Made by a program: the position numbers and the translations under genes. A DNA stretch of 64,000 nt from an uncultured Veillonella sp. (GTDB taxonomy: Bacteria > Bacillota > Negativicutes > Veillonellales > Veillonellaceae), in the NCBI RefSeq assembly GCF_934230905.1, contig NZ_CAKQFJ010000002.1, positions 39,652 to 103,651 of the forward strand, in the 5' to 3' direction. The notes under the pieces were generated by a model, which was given only the letters and a program-made list of their open reading frames with translations, did not search any database and was not told where the DNA came from. Below are positions 1-8,489 of this stretch, in pieces; within the stretch, counting starts at the first letter, position 1; the number at the start of each line of letters is the position of its first letter.

Positions 1-99
1 ATCAGTCAATTCGCGAGCACGCTTAGCTGCTAATGTCACCAATGTATATTTGCTATCCACACGTTTTTCCAATGTTTTCAATGGAGGTTTTACCATCAT
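1..99 (-). CDS. rpoZ: RNA polymerase omega subunit (partial, N-terminal part only)
   Basis: The 33 visible codons start with MMVKPPLKTLEKRVDSKYTL and continue with a run that includes AAKRARELTD, which is the start of the omega subunit. Omega helps assemble and stabilise RNA polymerase. The rest lies beyond the left edge, so this is a window cut and not a broken gene. The start is fixed by AAGGAG a few bases upstream of ATG at 99. It follows gmk by four bases; yicC-remA-gmk-rpoZ is a conserved Firmicute order. Identification rests on a short fragment plus context. Confidence 0.88.
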   Translation of the reverse strand, partial: MMVKPPLKTLEKRVDSKYTLVTLAAKRARELTD

Positions 100-103
100 A
101 TTA

Positions 104-733
104 TCACTTCTCCTTAGACTCTTGATATTGCTTATAAATATATTGAATTTGCTCCTTATTGCGGCTAATTTTACAAGCTTCAGCACGCAAAATAGACGCA
201 ACCTTTAAAGACGCATCCTCTAAATCATCATTGACAACAATATAATCATAGCGATGAGCTAATGCTAATTCAGAACAAGCCAATGATAACCGTTTATCAA
301 TAACTTCTTTTGCATCAGTGCCTCGATTATGAAGACGTTCAGATAATTCAGTTAAAGATGGCGGTACAATATATATAAATACAGCATCACTAAATCGCTC
401 TTTAACTTGCATAGCCCCTTGAATATCAATTTCAAGAAGCACACTTTTACCTTCATCCAATAAATTCATCACATGCTGTTTTGGTGTACCATAATAATTA
501 TCATACACTTTAGCATACTCTAAAAAAGCATCTTCTGACAATAATGATTCAAATTCTTCTTTTGTACGAAAGAAATAATTAATTCCTTCTTTTTCACCGA
601 CCCGTGGTTCTCGTGTAGTCATAGATACAGAATATACAAGATTAGGCATTTCACCACGTATATTGGAACAAATAGTTCCTTTACCTGCACCAGATGGGCC
701 TGAAATGACGATTAATAAACCTCGATCTGCCAT
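104..733 (-). CDS. gmk: Guanylate kinase
   Basis: Phosphorylates GMP to GDP with ATP in cytosolic purine nucleotide synthesis. The 209 residues show the P-loop GPSGAGKGT at 12-20, the GMP-binding region with TTREPR and a YYGTP motif, and the lid segment with RLHNRGTD. The length is normal for the family. The start ATG at 733 has TAGGAG upstream. It sits between remA and rpoZ with gaps under 10 bases, so all four are probably co-transcribed from the yicC promoter. Nothing odd seen. Confidence 0.97.
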   Translation of the reverse strand: MADRGLLIVISGPSGAGKGTICSNIRGEMPNLVYSVSMTTREPRVGEKEGINYFFRTKEEFESLLSEDAFLEYAKVYDNYYGTPKQHVMNLLDEGKSVLLEIDIQGAMQVKERFSDAVFIYIVPPSLTELSERLHNRGTDAKEVIDKRLSLACSELALAHRYDYIVVNDDLEDASLKVASILRAEACKISRNKEQIQYIYKQYQESKEK

Positions 734-741
734 AATAACTC

Positions 742-1011
742 CTAATCTTCTACAGTATCCTCATCTACTTCATGTTGCACAATACGATGTGCTACTGTTT
801 CAGGTTGAATAGCTGACAATACTATTTGACCACTGTCCATAACGAGTACAGCACGAGTTTTTCGTCCATAAGTTGCATCTATGAGAAGACTCTTATCTCT
901 TGCATCTTGAACCATCCGTTTAATAGGTGCTGACTCAGGGCTAATAATAGCGATAACTCGATTAGCAGAAACCATATTACCAAAACCAATATTCAGTAAT
1001 TGGATACTCAT
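742..1011 (-). CDS. remA: RemA/DUF370 family regulatory protein
   Basis: An 89-residue protein beginning MSIQLLNIGFGNMVSANRV with the family core SAPIKRMVQDARD and DATYGRKTRAV. In Bacillus the RemA family binds DNA and activates matrix and osmoprotection genes; that role is family knowledge and is untested here. It is slightly extended at the C terminus (a charged tail after HRIVQHEV). AAGGAGG lies upstream of ATG 1011. Placement between yicC and gmk is the usual Firmicute arrangement, which supports orthology. Confidence 0.88.
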   Translation of the reverse strand: MSIQLLNIGFGNMVSANRVIAIISPESAPIKRMVQDARDKSLLIDATYGRKTRAVLVMDSGQIVLSAIQPETVAHRIVQHEVDEDTVED

Positions 1012-1023
1012 AAACAGACCTCC

Positions 1024-1905
1024 TTACTCAATATTCTGTACTTGTTCTCTAACTTTTTCTAATTCACATTTCAATTGTACCACATGGTCCGTTAAGCTTA
1101 TATCTAAAGCTTTTGAGCCAATCGTATTAACTTCTCGATTCATCTCTTGAATAATAAAATCTAACTTACGACCAATAGGTTCATCCTTCTTTAGTGTATT
1201 TGTTAATTGTACCACATGTGACCTAAATCGGACAATCTCTTCAGTAATATCGGTTTTATCAGCCATAATCGCTATTTCTTGTAGTAAACGATCTTCACTA
1301 ATAGTAATATCTAAATTTCCTACATAATCAAGCATTTTATTTCGCAAATTTTCTTTATAAGCTAAAACAGCATCGTCTTTATGATTATATATATCATCAA
1401 TAATGGCCGCCATTTGTAAAAGCCGCTCTAGTAAATCTTTCTGAATCTGTACGCCTTCAGATTTTCGCATATATATCAATGCACCAAGGGCGTCCATAGT
1501 AGTTTCTGTAATTAAAGAATCAAGAGATTCTTCATGTATTTCATCATCTTTGATTTGAATCCAATCATTTGATATAGACATTACTGCGGCTAAAGGTACC
1601 TCTTGAACAGACTCATAAAACCCTTCTGCAACCAATACGTTTTGTATTTGATTCTTTAAAGAACTATTAATTAGAAATTGTTTTTCTCTATCATCTACAT
1701 CTTGCAACGTAACGAACACATCCACCTTGCCACGATGTAAAGACTTTTGAATACATTTTCGAATACTGTATTCTACAGAGTTTACTTGTTTGGGACTGCG
1801 TATATTAAGGTCTAAAAATCTAGAATTAACAGACTTTATCTCAATTGTACACTGTAAGCCATCAGCTATGAGTGTTGATCGTCCAAATCCGGTCATACTA
1901 TTCAT
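1024..1905 (-). CDS. yicC: YicC family endoribonuclease-like protein
   Basis: The 293 residues match the YicC family end to end: N-terminal MNSMTGFGRS, the central VNSRFLDLNIR segment, and the C-terminal DUF1732 block with ADKTDITEEIVRFRSH and GRKLDFIIQEMNREVNTIGSK. E. coli YicC is an endoribonuclease implicated in small-RNA turnover; activity here is inferred. The start ATG at 1905 has AAGGAGG seven bases upstream. It is the first gene of the unit running through remA, gmk and rpoZ, and is divergent from rqcH across about 105 bases. Confidence 0.93.
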   Translation of the reverse strand: MNSMTGFGRSTLIADGLQCTIEIKSVNSRFLDLNIRSPKQVNSVEYSIRKCIQKSLHRGKVDVFVTLQDVDDREKQFLINSSLKNQIQNVLVAEGFYESVQEVPLAAVMSISNDWIQIKDDEIHEESLDSLITETTMDALGALIYMRKSEGVQIQKDLLERLLQMAAIIDDIYNHKDDAVLAYKENLRNKMLDYVGNLDITISEDRLLQEIAIMADKTDITEEIVRFRSHVVQLTNTLKKDEPIGRKLDFIIQEMNREVNTIGSKALDISLTDHVVQLKCELEKVREQVQNIE

Positions 1906-1926
1906 AGAAGAACCTCCTTTTTTTAT

Positions 1927-1935
1927 ATTGTATCA
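1927..1935 (-). promoter_or_regulatory. Probable extended -10 promoter for yicC-remA-gmk-rpoZ
   Basis: On the minus strand this reads TGATACAAT, an extended -10 element (TGn plus TACAAT), placed just upstream of the yicC ribosome-binding site. No good -35 box is visible at 17 bases, as is common for extended -10 promoters. The leader would be very short. Confidence 0.5.
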
Positions 1936-1965
1936 CGAATTTTAAAGATATCTATTAATTATCTA

Positions 1966-1974
1966 TGATATACT
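1966..1974 (+). promoter_or_regulatory. Probable extended -10 promoter for rqcH
   Basis: The plus strand reads TGATATACT, a TGn extension plus the -10 box TATACT at 1969-1974, about 38 bases ahead of the rqcH ATG at 2012. No strong -35 box is seen. With the facing element at 1927-1935 it makes a compact divergent promoter pair. Confidence 0.5.
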
Positions 1975-2011
1975 AACTATACATTGTGAATTACCAGATG
2001 AAAGGATCATC

Positions 2012-3730
2012 ATGAATTTAGACGGACTAACCATGTCTGTATTGGCAAGAGAGTTAAACGAGAGCCTACAGAATGGACAAATACAAAAACTATATCAAGT
2101 TGATAAACACTCCCTACTTTTTAAAGTACGTAACGCTAATCAAGATATAAATCTTATGATAACTGTAGGTGCTAATCCAGCAATATATATATGCAATCCT
2201 ATCCAAGATTTACCCAAAGAGCCTAGCTCATTATGTATGTTTCTACGTAAACATATAGAAGGCAGTCGTATTACCTCAGTAGAACAAATTAACGGAGATC
2301 GAATTCTCTGTGTCCATATTGATAAGCTTGAAATGGATGGCTCCATCACTTCTACATCAATATATATCGAACTCATGGGAAAATATTCTAACTGTATTTT
2401 TGTGCAAAATGACATGATTCTAGAATCTATTATTCATGTATCTCCCTTAATGAACCGAGAACGCTCTGTTGGTCCTAAGATGACATACGAATTACCACCC
2501 AATTCTAATCGTGTATCCTTACTAGATTTTAATGAAGAAGAAATAATAAGTCTGCTCACTTCCTTTGGGTCAGGTACTGTCACCAATACTATCCGTTCTG
2601 TCTTTAATGGATTTGGTAAATCTTTATTAGACTATGTCTTAACAATCTCTAATTTAGATGGCACAGAAGAATTTAATACTTTATCAGATGATATAGTTCA
2701 TAGATTATCAGGAGCTCTACAAAATTTAAAGGAAAAATTATTAAATGCTCATCAATTATATATCTATAAAAATGAAAATGGTAAAAAAATATATGTGCCA
2801 TTTTCTATGGAAACAAATTATACATTAATAGAAACGTATCCAACCATCTCAAGAGCAATAGAACATTCTATTATTACCACGGGTTCAATACATACAGCTG
2901 ATAAAGAATTAGAACGTATTATTTCAAATGCCATAAAAAAAGAAGAATTACGCCACAAAAAAATCAAAGATGAACTAGATGATACTAAAAAGATGGAAAC
3001 CTATAAATTATACGGTGATCTTTTGATGATTAATGGTCATTTACAAGTACACTACCAATCATCCATTGATGTACAGAATTTACTTTCAGAATCAGCAGAA
3101 ACTGTAACAATTCCATTAAAGCCGGAGTTAACCATTGTTGAAAACGGACAATGGTATTACAAAATGTATACAAAGCTAAAAAATCGTATTATTAGCGGTC
3201 AATATCAACTAGACCAGAGTACTATTAAATTAGAATATTATAGAACTATCCTATATAGCCTATCTCTTGCAACAACTAGAGAGTCTTTAGAAGAGATTAG
3301 ACATGAATGTATGGATGCAGGCATTATAAAAAAATCTAAAAAACCTCTTTCCTATAAATTAGGAAAATCCAATTATATTCATTTTAAAATTTCTGAAGGC
3401 GATATTTATATTGGCCGAAATAACCAGCAAAATGAATACTTAACTCATCGCTTTGCAAAACCAAATGATTTGTGGTTTCATACGCAAGATATTCAAGGCT
3501 CACATCTTATTTTGCGTACGAATAATGAACCTGATGATATGCTAATTTCACAAGTAGCAAAATATGCTGCTTATTTTAGTAAAGCCCGTCATTCATCAAA
3601 GGTTCCTGTAGATTATACATATATTAAAAATATCAAAAAACCACCTAAATCACCTTTAGGATTTGTGATTTTTAATACTCATCAAACAATGATTGTTAAA
3701 CCTGAAAAACCACCTATGTATGAAGAATGA
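2012..3730 (+). CDS. rqcH: RqcH/Rqc2 ribosome quality control NFACT protein
   Basis: A 572-residue NFACT family protein (older names: fibronectin-binding protein, FbpA). In Bacillus, RqcH binds 50S subunits obstructed by peptidyl-tRNA and directs C-terminal alanine tailing for degradation. Visible parts are the NFACT-N region starting MNLDGLTMSVLARELNESL, a GDR motif near residue 92, a coiled-coil middle rich in K/E around 300-345, and the C-terminal NFACT-R block with KPNDLWFHTQDIQGSHLILR. Single gene, divergent from yicC, ending in a clear intrinsic terminator. The family call is secure; the tailing role is inferred from Firmicute homologues. Confidence 0.92.
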   Translation: MNLDGLTMSVLARELNESLQNGQIQKLYQVDKHSLLFKVRNANQDINLMITVGANPAIYICNPIQDLPKEPSSLCMFLRKHIEGSRITSVEQINGDRILCVHIDKLEMDGSITSTSIYIELMGKYSNCIFVQNDMILESIIHVSPLMNRERSVGPKMTYELPPNSNRVSLLDFNEEEIISLLTSFGSGTVTNTIRSVFNGFGKSLLDYVLTISNLDGTEEFNTLSDDIVHRLSGALQNLKEKLLNAHQLYIYKNENGKKIYVPFSMETNYTLIETYPTISRAIEHSIITTGSIHTADKELERIISNAIKKEELRHKKIKDELDDTKKMETYKLYGDLLMINGHLQVHYQSSIDVQNLLSESAETVTIPLKPELTIVENGQWYYKMYTKLKNRIISGQYQLDQSTIKLEYYRTILYSLSLATTRESLEEIRHECMDAGIIKKSKKPLSYKLGKSNYIHFKISEGDIYIGRNNQQNEYLTHRFAKPNDLWFHTQDIQGSHLILRTNNEPDDMLISQVAKYAAYFSKARHSSKVPVDYTYIKNIKKPPKSPLGFVIFNTHQTMIVKPEKPPMYEE

Positions 3731-3732
3731 AT

Positions 3733-3763
3733 AAACCCCCGATAGATACCTATCGGGGGTTTT
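3733..3763 (+). terminator. Intrinsic terminator after rqcH
   Basis: A perfect 10-bp stem, CCCCCGATAG (3736-3745) and CTATCGGGGG (3750-3759), closes a 4-base loop and is followed by TTTT. It begins six bases after the rqcH stop. Confidence 0.93.
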
Positions 3764-3813
3764 CTATACAATAGTTAGCACTATCGTATCTGATTGCAAT
3801 ATATTACCTATTA

Positions 3814-4275
3814 TTAATTTTCAGTTTTTTGTTCACTTTGTTGCAAGCTTTCTCTATTTTGACGAAGACTTTCTAAAGTTTTTTCTAAATTGTTTTCTAC
3901 GTATTTCAATACATCACCAGCATATTGAATAGAACTAGATTTTAACTCTTCAGAAGATTGATTTGCAGCATTGATAATTTGATTAGCTTGTTCTTGTGCT
4001 TGTTTTACTAGTTCACTTTCAGCAGTTAATTTAGCAATATAATCTTTAGCTTGATCAATTAATGTTTCAGCTTGACGTTGAGCATCAGCTAATACTTTAT
4101 CTTTTTCAGCTACAATACGACGAGATTCATCGAGCTCAAGTGGTAAAGATTCTTGAATTGCATCGATAATACGCATAATTTCATCTTCTTCAACCATGCG
4201 TTTTGTAGTCATAGGAATACGGCTGCTAGATTCAATAAGAACCTCTAAATCTTCAAGTAATTTTTCTGTTTTCAT
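3814..4275 (-). CDS. Coiled-coil protein of unknown function beside coaD
   Basis: From ATG 4275 the product is 153 residues, with AGGAG eight bases upstream; an upstream GTG at 4284 has no spaced ribosome-binding site. The sequence is strongly helical and charged with long A/E/Q/K stretches (AEKDKVLADAQRQAETLIDQ), predicting a coiled coil over about residues 45-140. There are no membrane segments and no catalytic motif. Such proteins are often auto-named ATPase or V-type ATPase subunit H-like, or DivIVA-like, on coil similarity alone; I do not assign either. It follows coaD by 14 bases, so it is probably in the rsmD-coaD unit. Confidence 0.75.
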   Translation of the reverse strand: MKTEKLLEDLEVLIESSSRIPMTTKRMVEEDEIMRIIDAIQESLPLELDESRRIVAEKDKVLADAQRQAETLIDQAKDYIAKLTAESELVKQAQEQANQIINAANQSSEELKSSSIQYAGDVLKYVENNLEKTLESLRQNRESLQQSEQKTEN

Positions 4276-4289
4276 ACAATTCACTCCTA

Positions 4290-4781
4290 TTATTTATTAC
4301 CATCGATGTTAAAACGTTTTTCTAATTTTATCTTTACATCGTCAGGAACAAGTCCATCTAATTTACCACCAAATTTAGCTAACTCACGAATCCCTGTTGA
4401 GCTCACAAAAGAATATTTATTATTAGTCATGATAAACACTGTTTCAATATCATCATCCAAGTATTTTGCAAATAAAGCACGTTGAAATTCATATTCAAAA
4501 TCGCTTAGTGCTCTGAGCCCCCGAATGATAATTGTAGCATTCTTGGATTTAACATATTCATTGAGTAATCCACCAGTACAATCAATCTCTACATTTGGAA
4601 TATGCTTAACAGCATTGCGTATCATATCAACGCGTTCTTCCATCGTAAATAAAGAATTCTTATTAGGATTTGAACTCACAGCAATAATTAACTTGTCAAC
4701 TAAACGACTACCACGCTCAAATATGTCAACATGACCATTTGTAACAGGATCAAAACTTCCTGGGCAAACTCCTATCCGCAA
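4290..4781 (-). CDS. coaD: Pantetheine-phosphate adenylyltransferase
   Basis: Transfers AMP to 4'-phosphopantetheine, the penultimate CoA step. Read from TTG 4781 the protein is 163 residues and begins MRIGVCPGSFDPVTNGHVD, the canonical N terminus, with the nucleotidyltransferase TNGH motif at 14-17 and the C-terminal VSSTGIREL motif. I prefer TTG 4781 over the in-frame ATG at 4799 because AAAGGAG sits between them at ribosome-binding distance. It overlaps or abuts the rsmD end, and rsmD-coaD is a common pair. coaE lies elsewhere in this window (60.5 kb). Confidence 0.95.
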   Translation of the reverse strand: MRIGVCPGSFDPVTNGHVDIFERGSRLVDKLIIAVSSNPNKNSLFTMEERVDMIRNAVKHIPNVEIDCTGGLLNEYVKSKNATIIIRGLRALSDFEYEFQRALFAKYLDDDIETVFIMTNNKYSFVSSTGIRELAKFGGKLDGLVPDDVKIKLEKRFNIDGNK

Positions 4782-4785
4782 AGGT

Positions 4786-5337
4786 CTAACTCCTTTCACT
4801 ATGTTTCACAAAATATGAAACAAGGGTGTAACCAAATTTTTGTTCCTTTATACATTCCCATTCAGGTGGCATAGAGAAAAACTCATCTTTGTGATGTTCT
4901 AATACTAAAACACCATCATCAGCTAATACGTCATATGCCACAACAAAATCAATAGTCTCTTGTATAAAGCCATTTTTATAAGGTGGATCAGAAAAAATAT
5001 AATCAAACTGCTGATTTTCTATAAAATGTTTCAACTGAGAAAGTTTCTTTGGTACAATTTGAATTCGATTGTCAACACGACAATGTATCGCATTTTCACT
5101 AATTAACTTACCAGTTTTAAAATCAACAGCAATTGCTGACTCCGCTCCACGACTGAGTGCTTCTATAGCAACAGCTCCAGTACCAGAAAATAAATCTAAT
5201 ACACGAGCACCATATATACCACGATGCGCTAATACATTAAAAATACTTTCACGAACACGATCCAAAGTAGGACGAGTATCCATTCCTTTCGGAGCCTTGA
5301 TAGAATGTCCTTTTGCAGTGCCTCCAATAATTCTCAT
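4786..5337 (-). CDS. rsmD: 16S rRNA (guanine966-N2)-methyltransferase
   Basis: A 183-residue SAM-dependent methyltransferase that modifies G966 of 16S rRNA on the assembling 30S subunit. Motifs: MRIIGGTAKGHSI at the start, RPTLDRVRESIFN, the SAM loop VLDLFSGTGAVAIEALSRGA near 44-63, and the catalytic DPPY in FSDPPYKNG. GAGG lies upstream of ATG 5337. It is the head of a unit with coaD and the coiled-coil gene. AT-rich DNA upstream holds TATAAT-like boxes but no clear -35. Confidence 0.95.
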   Translation of the reverse strand: MRIIGGTAKGHSIKAPKGMDTRPTLDRVRESIFNVLAHRGIYGARVLDLFSGTGAVAIEALSRGAESAIAVDFKTGKLISENAIHCRVDNRIQIVPKKLSQLKHFIENQQFDYIFSDPPYKNGFIQETIDFVVAYDVLADDGVLVLEHHKDEFFSMPPEWECIKEQKFGYTLVSYFVKHSERS

Positions 5338-5406
5338 ACAATCCTCACTAGATTATACTCATTAATTATAGTATATAAATACGTAAAATAAAAGTATCTT
5401 TTACAA

Positions 5407-6405
5407 TTATGACACTTCGTTTTTACTACCTCGTCCCATCAACTCTTGCAACGCTAATTGAGGTGACTTTTCTTCATATAAAACTTCATATAGTGATTGC
5501 GTAATAGGCATTTCTACATGATGTTTTATAGCCATATCACGAATAATCGATGTTGCAAAAAAACCTTCTACAACCATATTAGTATGATTCATAATATAGT
5601 CCATGGTCTTACCAGCTGCTAACTGTTGACCAGCAGCACGATTGCGACTATACAAACTCATACAGGTAGCAATTAAATCACCCATACCTGCTAATCCAGC
5701 ATAAGTCTCTTTTCTTGCACCTAAAGCTAATCCGAATCTAGTCATTTCATGTAATCCACGAGTTAATAGCAAGGCCTTACAATTATCACCAAGAGATAAT
5801 CCATCAACAATACCGGCTGCTAAAGCAATTACATTTTTTGTAGCCCCAGCTAATTCAACACCAACATAATCATCGCTAGTATATATACGAAATTCCTTAC
5901 TATGTAATGCTTGTTGCACTTTTTTACCTATCTCCATAGAAGTTGTACCTACCACAGCAGCAGCAGGTAAATTTCTACCGATTTCCTCGGCATGATTCGG
6001 ACCAGATAAAACAGTTAAATGACACCCAATAGAATATAATTCTTCTTTCATAACTGTTGTCAATAATTTGCCACTTTCCCGTTCTACACCTTTAGAACAC
6101 AACACATATATTTGATCTTTATGAGCGTATTCTTTTAAATTCTGTAGCGCTGTACGGACATGAATAGATGGTGTAACAATAAGTATCATATCAGCTTGCT
6201 TAACAGATGATTTTAAATCAGAACTAATGATTAGTTCCTCAGGTAATGTGACACCGGCTAAATATGACTTATTCTCTCTGTACTTGATAAGTTCGTCCTT
6301 AAATTCTGAACGTCTGCAATATAAGGTTGTATCATTTCCAGCCACTACAGATTTAATAGCAAGAGCGGTCCCCCAACTACCAGATCCAATGATGCAAACT
6401 TTCAT
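5407..6405 (-). CDS. gpsA: Glycerol-3-phosphate dehydrogenase [NAD(P)+]
   Basis: Reduces dihydroxyacetone phosphate to sn-glycerol-3-phosphate for phospholipid synthesis. It is 332 residues from ATG 6405, which has AAGGAG at ideal spacing; the in-frame ATG seven codons upstream lies inside plsY. It shows the Rossmann GSGSWGTA at 7-14, the SKGVE segment, LSGPNHAEE, and the catalytic lysine region GATKNVIALAAG. It lies directly behind plsY, so the enzyme making the substrate and the enzyme acylating it are co-expressed. Confidence 0.96.
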   Translation of the reverse strand: MKVCIIGSGSWGTALAIKSVVAGNDTTLYCRRSEFKDELIKYRENKSYLAGVTLPEELIISSDLKSSVKQADMILIVTPSIHVRTALQNLKEYAHKDQIYVLCSKGVERESGKLLTTVMKEELYSIGCHLTVLSGPNHAEEIGRNLPAAAVVGTTSMEIGKKVQQALHSKEFRIYTSDDYVGVELAGATKNVIALAAGIVDGLSLGDNCKALLLTRGLHEMTRFGLALGARKETYAGLAGMGDLIATCMSLYSRNRAAGQQLAAGKTMDYIMNHTNMVVEGFFATSIIRDMAIKHHVEMPITQSLYEVLYEEKSPQLALQELMGRGSKNEVS

Positions 6406-6406
6406 T

Positions 6407-7012
6407 TTATTCTCCTTTTTTGACACGCTCTACTTTTAATTCTTTGCCCGCTAGTAAACGAGAAATATTTTCTCGATGACGTATAATAACAAACAATGCA
6501 GCTATCGCACCAAATCCTACAAACCACCAGGATTCGCCCATTACATACATTAATACAGGAACAAGAGCAGCAGCTATAATAGAACCTAAAGAGACTAATT
6601 TAGTAAAATATACAATGACACCCCAAATAGCAAAGCAAATAATTGCAACTATTGGAGATAATGCAATGAGTACTCCTAAACCAGTTGCCACTCCACGGCC
6701 ACCTTTAAACCCAAGAAATAGGGACCAATTATGCCCAATCATGGCTAAAATTCCACCTAAAATCATATACATTGGGTTTAAATTTAAAAATAAAAGTACC
6801 CCTAATGCACCTTTTAATGCATCACAAAAAAATACCGGAAGAGCAGCCTTCAAGCCAATAACACGATACGTATTAGTGGCACCTATATTCTTAGATCCAT
6901 ATAGGCGTACATCTGTATTAAAAAATATTTTACCAATAATAAGTCCGCTAGGGATAGAACCAATTACATAAGCTAATAACGCATATCCTATAATAGGAAT
7001 AAAATCATTCAC
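6407..7012 (-). CDS. plsY: Acyl-phosphate:glycerol-3-phosphate acyltransferase
   Basis: A membrane enzyme that acylates glycerol-3-phosphate at sn-1 using acyl phosphate. It is 201 residues from GTG 7012 (AAGGG eight bases upstream; the GTG at 7021 is badly spaced). PlsY motifs: GSIPSGLIIGK near residue 20, GSKNIGATNTYRV, GHNWSLFLGFKGGRGVATGLG. About five to six hydrophobic helices. Adjacent gpsA supplies substrate; plsC for the next step is at 10.4 kb. Confidence 0.96.
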   Translation of the reverse strand: MNDFIPIIGYALLAYVIGSIPSGLIIGKIFFNTDVRLYGSKNIGATNTYRVIGLKAALPVFFCDALKGALGVLLFLNLNPMYMILGGILAMIGHNWSLFLGFKGGRGVATGLGVLIALSPIVAIICFAIWGVIVYFTKLVSLGSIIAAALVPVLMYVMGESWWFVGFGAIAALFVIIRHRENISRLLAGKELKVERVKKGE

Positions 7013-7039
7013 AACTTTCACCCTTCCCCTTTGTTCTTA

Positions 7040-8374
7040 TTATTCTTCATCTTCTCGTTTTTTACCGCGAAGAATTAATCGAATTGGAGTACCTTCGAAG
7101 CCAAAACTTTCACGCAAGCGATTTTCTAAAAAGCGCATATACGAAAAATGAATTAATTCTGGTTCATTTACAAAGAGAATAAATGTTGGCGGTTTAACAC
7201 TAGCTTGTGTCATATAGTAAATCTTAGGAATTCTACCATTACGAGATGGAACAGGATTTACAGTTTGAGCATCTTGTAATAACTGATTTAATGTACCAGT
7301 AGAAACACGACGATATTGTTGTTCGGATACAAACTTAAGCATATCTGCTAAACGATGAATACGTTGCTTTGTCAATGCAGAAGCAAATAAAATTGGTGCA
7401 AATTGCAAGAATCCCAATTCGTCGTAAATATCTTCTGTATATCTCAATGTAGTTTTATCATCTTTTTCTACAAGATCCCATTTATTGACTACAATAATAA
7501 CACCTTTTCCGGCTTCATAAGCATATCCGGCAATCTTTTTATCTTGTTCAGTAACACCATCAACACCATCTAAAACAAGAACTACAATATCTGATCGATC
7601 AACGGAACGAAGGGATCGAACAATACTATATCGTTCAACAGCTTCGTCAATTTTAGATTTACGTCTCATACCTGCTGTATCAATAAGCACAAATTTTTGA
7701 TCACCATGTGTCCAATGTGTATCAATAGAATCACGAGTTGTACCAGCTACATCAGAAACAATCACGCGATCTTGCCCTAGCAAAGCATTGGTCAAAGAAG
7801 ATTTACCTACATTAGGACGACCAATAATAGCCACATGAATAGTTTCTTCTTCATCTATATTGGTTCCTACAGGTGGAAAATGTTTTACAGTATCATCTAA
7901 TAAATCACCTAAGTTCATTAAATTCTTTGCAGAGATGCCAATAGGATCACCAAGGCCTAAATTATAAAACTCATAAATATTAGGTTCTTGATTTACACTG
8001 TCAATTTTATTAACAACCAAAACTACTGGTTTACCACTAGTACGTAAAATATTAGCTACTTCTTCATCAGCTGGAACAATACCTTGCTTACCATCAACTA
8101 CAAATAAAATTACATCAGCTTCTTCAATAGCTAGTTCCGCTTGTAGACGCATCATTTTAGGAATAACATGACTATTCTCAGTTACAAACTCAATGCCACC
8201 CGTATCAATCATTGTAAATTCTCGATTTAACCATTCAGCGTCAAAGTAAATTCTATCTCGTGTAACACCCGGTATATCCTCTACAATAGAAATTCGTTTA
8301 TTAACAATGGCATTAAATAATGTAGATTTACCTACATTTGGACGACCTACTACGGCCACTAATGGTTTTGCCAT
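7040..8374 (-). CDS. der: Ribosome-assembly GTPase Der (EngA)
   Basis: A tandem-GTPase needed for 50S maturation. It is 444 residues from ATG 8374, set by GAGGTG upstream; the ORF is open 11 codons further without a binding site. It has two GRPNVGKS P-loops (residues 10-17 and near 185), two DTxG switch II motifs (DTGGIEF, DTAGMRR), two NKxD motifs (NKID, NKWD) and a C-terminal KH-like domain ending RLILRGKKREDEE. It lies between plsY and the ispH-rpsA terminator. Confidence 0.97.
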   Translation of the reverse strand: MAKPLVAVVGRPNVGKSTLFNAIVNKRISIVEDIPGVTRDRIYFDAEWLNREFTMIDTGGIEFVTENSHVIPKMMRLQAELAIEEADVILFVVDGKQGIVPADEEVANILRTSGKPVVLVVNKIDSVNQEPNIYEFYNLGLGDPIGISAKNLMNLGDLLDDTVKHFPPVGTNIDEEETIHVAIIGRPNVGKSSLTNALLGQDRVIVSDVAGTTRDSIDTHWTHGDQKFVLIDTAGMRRKSKIDEAVERYSIVRSLRSVDRSDIVVLVLDGVDGVTEQDKKIAGYAYEAGKGVIIVVNKWDLVEKDDKTTLRYTEDIYDELGFLQFAPILFASALTKQRIHRLADMLKFVSEQQYRRVSTGTLNQLLQDAQTVNPVPSRNGRIPKIYYMTQASVKPPTFILFVNEPELIHFSYMRFLENRLRESFGFEGTPIRLILRGKKREDEE

Positions 8375-8438
8375 ACTTTCACCTCTTTTATAATTTATAT
8401 ACATCACTTCATTTTATCATATTAAAGGGATTGTACGC

Positions 8439-8471
8439 AAAAAGGCTAATCAAGGAAAACCTTGATTAGCC
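8439..8471 (-). terminator. Intrinsic terminator after ispH-rpsA
   Basis: The minus-strand transcript folds a perfect 12-bp stem, GGCTAATCAAGG and CCTTGATTAGCC with a TTTT loop, followed by TTTTT at 8443-8439. It lies about 20 bases after the stop, so der needs its own promoter. Confidence 0.93.
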
Positions 8472-8489
8472 TCACTAAAAGATTCTGAA